64,000 nucleotides of DNA from Serinus canaria (taxonomy: Eukaryota > Chordata > Aves > Passeriformes > Fringillidae): assembly GCF_022539315.1 (NCBI RefSeq), contig NC_066316.1, positions 23,115,245 to 23,179,244 on the forward strand. The letters run 5' to 3'. Below are positions 43,457-56,600 of the stretch, piece after piece. The stretch's first letter is position 1, and every line of letters starts with the position of its first letter. Under the pieces are notes generated by a model. That model was given only the letters and a program-made list of their open reading frames with translations, was not told where the DNA came from and did not search any database. The translations under genes and the position numbers were made by a program.

Positions 43457-46400
43457 CTGATTTGCAGGAGTTCTAGGGTTTGCACGGATGGTGATGGTCC
43501 AGAGAGTCAGGATCATATGGCAAAGAAATTCATCCCTCTCTCCATTTTCATCTGATAAAAGTCACTGGGCTATGCTCCTTTCATCTGCAGAAATGGGAAG
43601 AAACAATAAAAGCATTTTATACTAAGTGTTCCCACATTTAGGATAGGAAAAAATGCTTTAATTGTTCTAACAATTCTTTTTTCATGCATGCTAGCAGGTA
43701 TTAAAACATACATATATTCACTCACCTCCTAAAGCTGAGCTTCCATGAAAGCCCAGAAAGCCTTTTCCTAATAGGCATCACAAAAATCATCAGAGGAGAG
43801 TACAGAAGGTCTAAGCTGGGTCACAGTAAAATTATCATTGCTACTTGTGGCAAGTGTTCTTTCATGTTTAAATCAAGCCTCAATTATTTCATCCTACTTA
43901 TTCTTTAGGAAGCAGAAGTTAAGCATGAATGTGCTAGATGAGATCTTTTCTGAGAAGTGCATGTGGGACAAAGAAGCAAAGAACCACAGATGACCCCAGA
44001 AGGAAACTGTATGAAGTCAATCAGAACGATCACCTGAGTGTGTCTTTATTTGCCAGTATACACATCATATTTGTTAGAACATTGTCACACTGGTTAATTT
44101 AAAGTTCTCTAAGCAGAAGGTTCATGACATCAACAAAGACTGTGGGGGACAGAAAGGGAATTGGGGAAACTTTGGAAATTTGTAAACAGAGCCAAAATGT
44201 GTGTGAGGGCTAGGATGCCCTTGCCAAAAATTAAGAAATATTTTTTCTTTAATGCAGACAGTGGTTCCAAAGGTTGACCAAACGTTACTATCTTCTGAAC
44301 AGTGAAGTCTGTTTTTGTTTACAAGGTAATGAAATCCAAAGGAAAGTGACAACAAAAGGTTTTAAAAGAGATTTTTCCTTTTTTTTTTTTAAATACTTTC
44401 CAGCAATTAAATTCACATGCAAAAAGCTGATTTCACGTACAGAAAATACTTTGAAATATCCAAAGTCCTCAAACTGACAAAAATACATTTCACAGAGATA
44501 GAGTAAACAAAATACAAATCCACAGCTGCAAAGTTTCAGATATGCAAAATGATTATTTTTATGTCGTGACAGATCCAAGGTTTGAAAATATACTATAGCA
44601 TGTTTCAATCAAACTAACATGGGACTGAAGTTACCTGTGCTGGACAGGTAAATACAACCAAAACCAGCTGGTGGCATTCTGGCTCTCCCCAGAAAAGGAA
44701 TGGGATGTGTATGCTGAAAGTCCAGGGTTTTTTTACAGAAAGAGAACTGACAACATTAAACTGATTTCGCACACTGGAAACACTCAAGATTAATATACAG
44801 CAGCACAAAAATGATAAAAGTAGCTTTTTTCTAGGTAATAAGAAAGAAACCAAAACAACAAGTATCTGACAACACTCAACTGGAGATACTGTAGATACAA
44901 TGTGACACTTAATTATAAATCCCTCTGGGGACTCAGAGTCTGACACACCATGTGCAGATCTGCACACTCATCGCCAGAGCTCCTGCTCTCACCTGATGTG
45001 GACTGAAATGCAATGAAACTTATGTCTTCATCTGGATTATAATGACAGTTTCAAACAAAGTTCTCAGGCTTTATTAAGCTGCATAAACAGCTGCAAACAG
45101 TCATTTGCTCTAATTATGTTACTGTCAAAATGTAAAAAAAAATATATATAAAGGGAATTTTTTAGGGGAATTTTAATTACTGCTTATTCAGTTTAAAAAA
45201 AGGAACAAAAAAAGAAAAGCAGCTCAAGGAATACTGAAAATCTGTGTGAATTTAGTCACAGGTATTAGTTAAGGGCACCAAGGTTCTGTACAGAAACAAA
45301 AGTATGAACACAAATACAAATTCAAGAAAGGAAAAAAGCACTGATACTTCACCTCTAAAACATTTAGCAAAAATGCCTTTTTTTGTGTGTGCATATAATT
45401 AGGAGCATGGTTGATAACACAACTGCAATGTACCCATTTTCTACAATCTTTGATATATAAAAATAATTCTATGACTTCTGAGACAAACAGGACCTGCAAA
45501 TATAACTTATTCCCGTTAAAACTGTGCTTGGTGTCTTAGATGTTTAAGGCTATACATGCATTAAAATTTAAGGAATTTCAGATTGAAACAGTAGTTGAAA
45601 ACTGTGTTATATTACAGAAGTTGTACAATGAAGGGGCACTGGTAGGAAAGGTACATATGATGCAGCATCAGTCTGTTCCTGTGAGACCAGCATACACCAG
45701 GTAATTATTGTACAACATCAGGACTTCAGACACAGGAAAGCCAAATCTGTTCTTAAAGCAGCACACTTCAAATATAGGTAGAACATGGTAAACCAAGCTA
45801 ATCCGACAGCACTCACTGACTGATACTTTTGTTTGTGATACAATTTTGACTAAAATGCACCAAGAAACACAACCCAAACACTTTGCTACTGATACAACAA
45901 TGCACATCCAGTCAGAAAAGAGGTATTTGGAATTCTCAGCTGGGAGTCACATTTACAGAAGCCTATGTTATATTTGTTAACAGAGATCCATCATATCATT
46001 TTTGTGTTTAAGTAATTGCAAGTCCAAACATTATTTGTCCAAATAATTAGAAACAGGCTTGGTTCTTTGGTTAACACCATGTGACTTACATCAGACACAG
46101 GAATCAATTAAGAATAAACAGCCATAGGAGGAAGTTTTTGGACAGGGGGTGGGGGGAGAGGAAGGAAAGGGGAAAATTTCAAATTCAAAGAAATGCATTG
46201 TGTTAAATTGAACTGCCTTTTGAAACCTCCTGGCCTAGGAATAATCAGTTTAAGACATCTCTTGGGTTGCAGTGACATTGCTTACACACCAAAACTTCAG
46301 TTTCTCTACAGATTAAGTTTCATACAAAAGAAAGAAGGCACCGAGTGCATCGGTGACGTACAGGCAGTATAAAAGTATGCAAGAAAATGCTACATACTGT

Positions 46401-49400
46401 ATATTTCATACCTTTTAGAAATGTGGTGAATGTGTGCTATCTCTATGCAATATAATGCTTCCCAAATCCAACTCCTTATATCCCAATGAAAGAATGAATT
46501 AAAATGTGGAACACATTTTAATAATCTTGCTGGTAACAGCACAATTCAGTATTTGTATTCACTAAGATCAGTTATTAGCTTATAGCCACCAGAAAAACAA
46601 GTTCAAAATCACTGAAGATCAAGGGAACTATAATCTAAAACTTTATTTTGGGACAGAGCCAGCAGCCTTTACTCATGACAGATGTTCCACTAAGAATGGA
46701 GAGGAGGCTCAGTTTTACCACTGTTATTCATGTTAATAGCGCCTTTCTCTGAGACATCCCCAGGATTAGATGGAAGTGCTTACAGGGAAAGGTCCTACAC
46801 AGCATGAAAGACATCTGGTTAAACCAGGACCTGAGTAAAAGGCAGAAGGTTCAGGCCCTTAGTCATTATATTAGCACTTTTGATTGCGTTAACAGTGATA
46901 TAGTTTGCTCATAGAGCATTTATTTTACATTGTTAAATCATCTTATATAAAAATAGGTAAGAAAGCTCTGTAAGAAAGTATATATACTATATAAGGAGAA
47001 ATCTCTCCTTAGAAAAAGCAAATAAAGGGAAAAATTGAATAAAAGGTTTCACTAATTACACTTTGTCATGAAAATCACATTAAAAACATTTATCGTAAAC
47101 GAAACAGTACCGAGCACTAATGAACCTTGTGGTTTACTGGAAAGGACAGCAAACTAGCTGTATAGTAAAAAAAGATCATTGCTCTGTGTCCTTTTTTGTA
47201 AATATTCCCTAATACATTCAACTGCTTAGAAATTTTCTTTAAATGTCATAATAAGCCATTTGCAAAATCGACAATCAAAACCGGCTCAAAGCCCTGCTCC
47301 TTGCTTGTCCTGTGGCCTAGAGATTACATCTCAAAGCTATGATAATGCTCCTAGTTAATTCTGTAAAATCATTCAAATTCATGCTCTGGAAATGAACCAA
47401 AAGTTAAAAAGCAATCCACTTTAGACCCTCAGCATGCAGTCAGTGTCCACGGGGTTTGCAAAACACAGAAAAATATTATGTGGATACAATGGGCAAGACT
47501 CTTGTTCCCAGATACAAGAGAGAAAATGATGACAATAATTACATCCCTGAATGTCCATGAGGTATTCCTTCAGTGGTATGGTATTACTGCTTCTGCTCTC
47601 CTGAGTAGGGCCTTTATGCCAGCTCAACCAGTAGATGCTTCCAAGGAAATGAATTAATCCTTCTTGCTATAAGACAGCTTTGCCCTTTGTCTGGGCAGAG
47701 CTGTCTCCTGACCTTCATTCCTACAGGAGCAGTACCAGCCACTTTCCTGATCCTGGCCCATTCCTCAGCATAAGGACCATGTATCTATATCCATCCAGCA
47801 TAAGCTTGAACAGCAAAATTTGATCCAGCAAAACCTGACTGAGCATGTACCAGGCCCATCCATTACTTCAGTCACACCACACAGGAACTAAGCTTGCCAG
47901 CACTAATAATTGTGCCATATTCAGGTAGACATAATATAAGCAGATACTCATGCATAAGATTTCTGCATAGTCTGCAGAAAGGAAGAAACCCTGCTTGGAT
48001 TTAAGGAGGGGCAGTGATAAGTTCTTAAGGCTAAACTAATCCGTGTCACTGTAGGACAGTTGGCACTTGCCCTACTCACCCAAGGCAAATAAAAACCCAT
48101 CTACCCTCTGTAAAATACACTGGTTTAGAAGCCACACAATGTCCACAGAGACCAGCACTGCCCTGAATGTGTGAACTCCACAACTCACATGTCACAGTTT
48201 GTCAGAGCAGGGCCCTCCAAGGGCCACAGGGCTCCAAGAGAGGAATATGAGTCACTGTTGCTGCTACTGTAAGGAGCCATCTCTTATTTTAATGCTCTTG
48301 CTCTCAGATGACATCTCTTCGATGTGTGTTGGTGATTCACTGACAAGGAAATGCTCCTGTGACTCTTCCCTCACCATCAGAACAAAGCAGTCTGAAATCC
48401 AGCTGTGATGTACTACAAAATCTAGCAGTTGAGTTAGAGACCAAAAAACCAGAACATTCCTGATGGCTCCTTCTAACAATAAACATTGCTTATTCCAGTT
48501 AAAATGATCAAGATATTTAGGGACTGCTTTAACATTTTTAATAACAAGTTTTAAAACAATATTTCAAAAGCTGAGGAAAAGAAGAAACAAAATCAAGAGA
48601 TAATGATTAAATAACAAGTTTGTGACAGTATCTGGAAGTTTGGTTTTTTGCCTCCATTCATAATTGAAATCATATTTCACTGTGTTGCAGGTGCCAGGCT
48701 GTACCACCCCTCTAACCCACCAATCCTATTGCTCTTCACACCTTCAGGGTGAGGTCTGCTCTCCTTTTGAAGCCCGTGGGCTCCTCTCACTGACATTAAT
48801 GGCAGGCAGGCATGCACATCAGTGGGAAAATTAAAAGGATGTTTACCTGTTACTGAGAATTCAGCGTCAGAAGGAAGTCAGTCTGCCTTACAACCAAGTG
48901 ACAAGCCAGAATTTTAAAGACTACTATAAACAGGACAGTTTTTTTCCTCCAGAAAAGTGTCATAAATAGAGGGCTCAGTACAATTCTGAGTTCAGTGAAA
49001 GGGCATTCTGTTGTTAGTTTCAAGCTGGAACAGCTCAGGCCAGAAGGCCTGCCCTCAAACCTCATTCCCTGATCTTACCCCAGACTTTTTGTTAGAATTG
49101 GGATGTGTAAGAGATCTGTACTCAATTGTGATCTGTACCCAATTCCTACATGAAAATGTCTCCCTCAAAGAAGTTCTCTTCTTCTGGTTTGCTATATTAA
49201 AGCTGATGGTTTGCATTTCAGAAATCTTTGGGAGTTGGAGAGGTGACACAAATTTTGCACCAGTACCTAAAGTACAGCATCCCTTACCTCTAAGGTCCAG
49301 TGACTGCCACAGGCAGCTTTTCAGGGCATGGGGAGTTTGCAGCAGTGAGCCACTGGGGAGAAAAGAGACTACATCAAGAACACTGCAAACACAAATTTTA

Positions 49401-51639
49401 GACAACAAAAGAATTGCTCCAAAGGTGTGAAAATGGGAAGGTACTGATACTGACACTGCACCTGCCATCAAAAGTCTTTGAAAAATTTACAGGTAAAAGA
49501 ATTTCCAGTGGTGAATGACATAAAATCTTGTTTTCAGCTCAAGTATTTTCTAAATTGATAACAATGTATAGCTCCCACAAAAGAACAAATGTTCATTCCA
49601 AGGGCTCCCCAAATTTCCAAATCTAATTATTAATGAGTTTAGTTCCTTCCATTTCATTTAGAAATTGTCAAATTTCTGCCATAGCAGAGCTTACACCTTG
49701 CCTTGCTTCTGCCTGTGCAGTCAGAGCTCACCATGCAGCTACAGTGTGGACATCTCACATCCTGAGCATGAGACAGCAGCACAAGGACCAAGCTTTGCAT
49801 CTTCCCAGTGCTGCCCTGGTGTCCTGTGCCCCCTGGCTGAGCAGGAGCAGCTCTGCTGCCTTCCTGCTCCACAGCATGGGAGACAGTGATGTCCTGCAGG
49901 TGCTGCACAACCTCTCCTCCTTGGGTGCACCGATTCCACGCTTGCCTGTCCTGCCCTTCACAGCCCTGCCCTTAGCAGAAAGGAAATGACCAACTTTTTC
50001 ACATTTCTAATACTTTAGGACAACCTATGTAAAATGTTCTAAGCACTAAACCAAACAGATTATACAGAAAGGATGCAATACTTCCAAGAAGAGAATCTGC
50101 ACGAACGTCACTGTTCTACAATTATTTAAGGCTACACTGACAGGAAACAGATTCAATTCAAGATCTGCAATTTCTACACGGTTTGCTGGCACACAGAAAA
50201 GTAACTAATTTGATACATTTTTTTCAAGTACTTACTGTACTTTTGAACAAAGGCAAACAACAAAAAGCTATCAAAAAAACACAGCTAACTCTGGGGAAAA
50301 TATAAGTGCCTCTAATTTGTTACTGATACTTTGTTCTTCAGCAATTCTCTTCCATGCTTAAGACCTAACTGAATGCACAAAACCACACTGTGTGTGCAAG
50401 CCCTTATGTAGGGTTTAAGAAACCCACGATAGACGAAGGCAGATATCAAATACAAAGGTGTAGGTTTGCATAAGCAATGAAAAACAAAATTACAAACAAA
50501 TCAAATCATAAGAATAGGTTCTAGGAAGAAAAAACCAACATGACAGCTATTGGTACTACAATTAACTCACAAAAATCCCAAGGTGAATCCAATTATTGGT
50601 GTGACTGGTTTTGCACAGCAAATCCATGCTCTACTGTGTCAAAATTAAACATTCATTTCCATTCTTTGAACATTCAGTTTCTACCCTCTGTACAGTATAA
50701 ATCCAAGTAAACCACTCCTACTTCTCTGAAGCACAAACTGGTCCTGAATACTTTAGGAAAAGTCCTAGAGAGAGATTCCTCTTCCCAAATGAGCCCAACA
50801 CAGAGTATCATAAATCTCTGTTGTGTCTAAATTAAGATTTCAGTGCCTTGGAAATCTAAGTGGTGAAATGCAAAGCTGAAGCAATGTAACCTACAAACAG
50901 AAACCCACATCATGACACAGTTTTGTTTAGTTTGGTTCTGTAAGAGGTTATTTGCTGCACCTTCCAAACTGACTTCTTCATTTGTTCAGTGATGATGTTA
51001 AGTATGTTCTCCACTGGAATTACCTGACCCAGTTCTTGCTGTTCAAAATTGTACATTATTTTAAATAACAAAACCTGTACAAAGAGACAACCATCAAGAG
51101 ACAATTTTCAGTTTTAGGAAAGAGCATCTTAAATATCCACAAACAGAATAGATAAAACTACCTCCACATCCAATGAAGAACTGCTTCACAACAGCTTCTA
51201 TGTCATTGCTTCTGTTATATGGAAAGCTGAAAAGATTGTGAAAATCTGAGCTTTTTCCTTATGCATATTAAATTAATGCTGATTTTGCATTAAATTCTAC
51301 ACTCAACATTACATTTCTCAAACTCGACTAACAAAAATGACTGAGAGAGACAACTTGTATTGTATAACTGCAAGACCATTCCTGTTTAAAGAAAGTTTTT
51401 GCATTATTTGTATTTAGTAAATAAAGCTTCTGTAAATGAAGCAGCAGTGCAATATCAGGAGGGAAAAAACCCAAAAACCAAAGGTCTGTAATAATGTTTA
51501 AGTCTTTAAATCAACAAAAACTGAAAGCCTGGCTCTGCAAATAAATCACTCTAACTACACCAAAAAAAACAGGACATGGAATTACAAAATCCTTTAAAAA
51601 GGACTTAATGAAATTGTTAAATAGGGTGATAATTTGAGA
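43457..51639. other. AT-rich SYT14 3' flank; possible distal 3' UTR
   Basis: No supported coding exon. Several minus-strand AATAAA signals (TTTATT on the plus strand) occur, for example at 44045-44050, 45070-45075, 46642-46647 and 46919-46924, so a very long, brain-type SYT14 3' UTR could reach into this region. That is inference only. Frames such as those around 49.6-50.0 kb overlap on both strands and are not conserved in any way I can recognise. Confidence 0.35.
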
Positions 51640-53379
51640 ACCATGTGAAATATCTTTATTACAGCACATGCACCATCCCCAGTCTCATTGTACTTGACTG
51701 TCTGTATGCCCCAAAGTCAGGATTGTTCAAAGGTATTATAAAGGAATTCAAGAGGAACACATCTGTCCTAATGAGAACACTTGAGACTAACACTAATTGT
51801 CTCAACAAAATCCAACACTTTACTCTTCTACCCACCAAGGGCTACAACAGTCAGTGAGGTCTCATATTAGTAAGACATTGCCACCATTTATAAGAAAAAA
51901 GAAATTACTTGTTTTCTTTACAGGAACAATTAAAATTAAACAAAACTTGTAATTACAAGCAAAAAGAATATTTAAATTGGGAGGCTTTTTAAAAATACAT
52001 TTACTCAGTAATTTATAATTTTAGTAACATGAATTGGATTCAGCAGTCAATAAATTAGTGTGAGTCCAGCTGAAGGCTTTGGGACAAATAGGAACCTCAG
52101 AAGCACTGATTTTTCCTCAATTTTGGTGGATGCAAGGAGTGTTTATCTGGTGATACTGCAGCTTCTCAACTGCATCATTAATAAGCTGTGTTTCCCAACC
52201 TGAACATAAGCAAAGCAAACTTCTATTTTGTGTGTGAACATTTGTTCAATTGCTGGCAAATCACTAGAAAAATAACTTACTGATGTTCTCTTCTTCAAGA
52301 AGAAAGGTAAAAGCCCCTGGTCTGCTCTCTACTTCCAACAAACAGCATATGGTAATGCCTAACACAGCTCACAAGATACCTGTCTCAAGCAAAGCCACAG
52401 TATTTTGCATTCAGCCAGAGTAGTTCAACTGCTGCTACTTCCTTCACAGTCCTTCAACCTAACTTCCAACTGCTGACATTTTAAAGAAACCTCTATCAAT
52501 TTGCTTAATGAAAATATATTTTAGTAAAGTCGTGCTCTATGAGCTTCCTACATTGGAATACACGAGTAGAGGAAGTGCTTTCAACAGAAAGTTACATAGT
52601 CTTACAGTACAACCTGTCTAAGGAGTTTTGGAAGGGACCAAACGAATGGTCTGGTCTCTTTGGATTAGGCAGAAGTACAGGCAAGAGGGAAAACCCCAAT
52701 TTTTGCCATATATAGAGCTTGTTCCTGTCACAGACTGAAGAAACATTAGTTTGATGTCACAAAATTCACCTGATGCCCAAATGCCAGTATTTTTCAAACT
52801 GATTGCATATCAAAAAATGAAAACTTACTTTACCAAGCTCCTGGAAAGAAACTCAGTGCAAAACAACAGTATATTTCTATTTGCTGTATTATTAAGTGTT
52901 CTTTCACCAGTGGTTTTTCTTTTTTTTGCTTTTGCTTTACAGACCATTAACTTTTTCTGAAAGTGCCAACTATTGACCTTTAATCTGAATGCAGGCTGGT
53001 CAAAAGCTACAGTATTAAAGCAATACAAAAGGTACACAAGGAGGAGCTTACATTAATTTGGAGAACCTCGCACAAAATGTTTCTGAATTGAAAACCACAA
53101 AACAAACCCAAACAAATACAGCATCAGGTGGACGGGGAAGGGACCGCTATCGTATCTGTGTACAGCAAGGATCCTCTGACACAAGGAAGTTCATGACACC
53201 AAGTGAAGACTCTGTATTAAATCCCACCATTTTGCAGGTTGTGCATCCTTTCCAATGGAATGTTGACTGCAATTTCCCCTTTTTACTGCCACAACGAATC
53301 TGCTGATTGCGACCAGAGATGATCGTCTTCCCAGGAGAACAAGCTCCCTCAGAACCACGGCTGCGCTTTCTACCATCCA
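51640..53379 (-). other. SYT14: Probable proximal SYT14 3' untranslated region
   Basis: Sequence directly after the SYT14 stop codon on the minus strand, AT-rich and without a coding frame. The first AATAAA signal I found downstream is at 51655-51660 (TTTATT on plus), which would give a UTR of about 1.7 kb. Further signals to the left allow longer forms. The right boundary at the stop is firm; the left one is a guess. Confidence 0.35.
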
Positions 53380-53693
53380 TTAGGATTCCAGCAGAGTATG
53401 CCATCTACAGACTTGCTGTCCTTTAGATTCCTTCATTTCAGTCCAGTGGTTGAGTTCATCTTCTCCTGAGCTGTTGAGACCTAAGGAAATCCAGCCTATC
53501 ATCTCTTTCCGCTTCATGCTGCGCTTATTGTACACGGAGAGGATGAGCGTCACGTCCGAGAGCTGGAACAGTGCCACCTGGAAAACGAACGTCTCCTTGT
53601 ACACCGGGTTGGGCTGCCCTCGGCGGATGGAAGTTTTGCACTTGGACATCTCCTGCCCCATCGAGTTCAGCAGCGTTAACTTAACATATGTAT
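53380..53693 (-). CDS. SYT14: SYT14 last coding exon
   Basis: The acceptor TTTTGTAG lies just above 53693. Two bases complete the split Asn codon, followed by [20 protein letters not shown] and the rest of C2B, with TAA at 53380-53382. The sequence includes the polybasic region ([10 protein letters not shown]) and the conserved end [21 protein letters not shown] longer frame upstream to 53826 is intronic read-through. Confidence 0.95.
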
Positions 53694-56600
53694 CTACAAA
53701 AGAAGTCACATGGTGGAACGTCAGAGAGCTTGGAGCCAAAGATGTGGAGAATGAGGCATTTACAGAGAACAAGGATATGGTGTATACCAGGATGGCTGCA
53801 CACATGGAGAGATGACGAGGAAACAAAATATTACCAACACACCAACAAATGAACTAGCTCCAGCACTATGTACATGGGTTAAGTTAAAGGTATACCTCAT
53901 AATCCTCTTCCCATTCACCCCCCCTTGTTTAGTCTAAAAAAAACTTAAATTGCATTAACACTTAGCAAGCTCCAACTAGCCACAACACTGTAAGCATACC
54001 ACTGAAATTTCAAAGAGTATGGATAAACAAGGTGCAATAAAGGCAATTAATGAAGAGGGGAAAAAAATGATGTCAAAATGCAGCGATGATATCAAAACAG
54101 CCAGGATAAAATGCTTAAGAATAATCTCTGCATGGATGTGGTTCTCGTTTTGGGCTTTTCAGTTTTATTTATCTTGAAAACCAAAATGTAGCAAAGTGCA
54201 TTCAAAGATGGCAGTTTACAGAATAAAAAAAAACCCTATTATTTCCTAGATTCATGAAGGAATACATTTACTGCATGTTTTAAGAAAAGCAAGTTTTTTG
54301 CATAATTCAAGGTGATTGTTCAAAAAGTAGCTTGAATGGTGCTTTTAAGAATACATTTAAGAAGCTGATGCAAGTAATGTAGCAAGTGCACATTATGTGT
54401 TAGCATTTGGGTATAAAACCTTATTTTTAAATATCTATTTTCATTGGACTAAAAGCACCAAACCGTGCTCCTGCAGAAGGATGCACATTTCATGCAGTTA
54501 CTAATGATAGGAAATATGAAATTGTAAAAACAATCTCATATTTAATTTTTATTCCTATCTTTTCATATTAATGGATAATATGGATAATTAATGGATCCAT
54601 TAAAGGTTGGAGTTTATGTTAAAAAAAGCACATTGAGTATTTTCACTTTGCAGGTACACTGAAACCCCAACATCCATAATCAGAGATAAATGCAACTTTT
54701 GCATTCAAGAGTGCCACAAAAAATAAACATATACTTTTATAAACTGGCATGGTAGGCAGCTGTGGATATTTTACTGCTGGCAGGATTCTTTTGCATGAAA
54801 AAGACAACACCCAATTAGTTTCCACAGGAACTCACCTCGGATTATATAAACCTGTCCACCTATCAAGTGTTTTAGACAACAGAACAGTCCGTCTGACAAC
54901 AGGGGGTGGAAAGCAGTAAAAGAAATAATGACCAGATGTCAATAGTTGGGTGAGAGAGGATCAAAGGTTAAAGTTTAAGAGGAAAAACTACTCACTGGAG
55001 TGGAAGAACATGAAAACTTAGTAGCATAGATCAGAAAAAGGACTGAACAAAAGGATTGTTAGGCAAAAATTTGATGAAATGGAAATTTTGTGCAGTTTTT
55101 GTGTTATCTTTAACAAAAAATATATTGCTTACTTAATGGGTTATCTTAGGACTAATAGACACTGGATTCTAAGCCACACTTACCATAGCAAGAATCCTGC
55201 AAATGATTAAGTTATAGCAGATTGGGTAAAAATCACTACATCCTTATCAAACCTTATGCTTTTTCATGCAAACTCCAGCATATTTAGAAAAACTGCACAT
55301 TAAAGTAATTAAACTTCATATATTAAAAGCAATAAAATGAAAAATAATTGAACTGAAAACCAAGCTGGTTTTGCCCTTAGCTTTTCTAGTTACAGATATT
55401 TGATTGTAATACTTCAGTTCTTGAGTAGTGATGAACTGGGGCATAAGAATGACTCTGATGTAATCTCTAAAAAGAGCTGAGGAACACTTATATCTAAAAT
55501 TCAGCAATGGGTCTCTACTAAGGATGTAAAGACCTTGCTTATTAAAATCCACATATTTATGGATTAAATGTGTGTGTGCATGCATGTACACACATGCATT
55601 TAATATGCAAAAGCTCATACCCTGTTTCAACTAAACCTCAAGGAAAGCTGAGAAGCATCTTTTTCTCAGGCAAAATATTAACTGTCACACAGAGAAACAA
55701 AGATGACACATCCACTGTTACTGCCTGCAGGATTTGGCCCATTTGCCTGTACTCAATTGCTAAATGAGTTACTATGTAATATAAATATGCAGTAGAGGAG
55801 CATGCACTAGTAGAGAAGTAGAAATTTCGTATTCAGTTCATATTTGCTACAGAAGCACTTCACAAAAATTCCTAAATTCCCAAGCCCTAGACTACAGAAA
55901 TGTGGGAAAGAGTAATTGCTTCCATTTCTGTCACAGTTCCTTGATACATGAATGAAAACTGAACTCTTCATATACTTTGCAGCACTTCTCAGGATTCTGG
56001 ACCACCGATAGTCCAAACAACAAATGTGAACAGGACATTACACTTCATCATCATCATCCCTATGGGCCTTAGTTTTCATTTTGTAGAAATGATGGCACAG
56101 ATTGAGGCTGGCAGATGTCCATGATGTATGCAACAGGGAGTTAGGATATGGCAGTGGCACAGACCCATGTCCAGCAGTTTAAAAGGTGCCACTGGGGGCA
56201 GGGGAGGGGGATGGCATGAAACAGCCCAAAGGGGAAATCTAGATTCCACAATATTCTGTGCATGGTTTTACCAGACCTAGAAAGTTCATTAGTTTCCAGC
56301 TTTCTAGAAACAACAGAACTCTGAACCCACATTTGCCCTAACAGAACTGGACTGTTGTTATTATGAATATCAAATCTTCCCCCTATCCTTCACAGGGACA
56401 AAAGGTAGCATGGAAGCTCTTCCCTCCAACAAGGTTAGACAGAACATGGTTTTACAGGGCTACGTGCCATGCTCTATGCTCCTTTCTTGCAATCTGAAAC
56501 AGATTTGACCCCAGTGACACTTACAACTGTTAGCTACACAGCATGGGCCCACTGAGCACATTTTTGGAATTAACATACTGGGGAATGAGCATTTCTGTTT

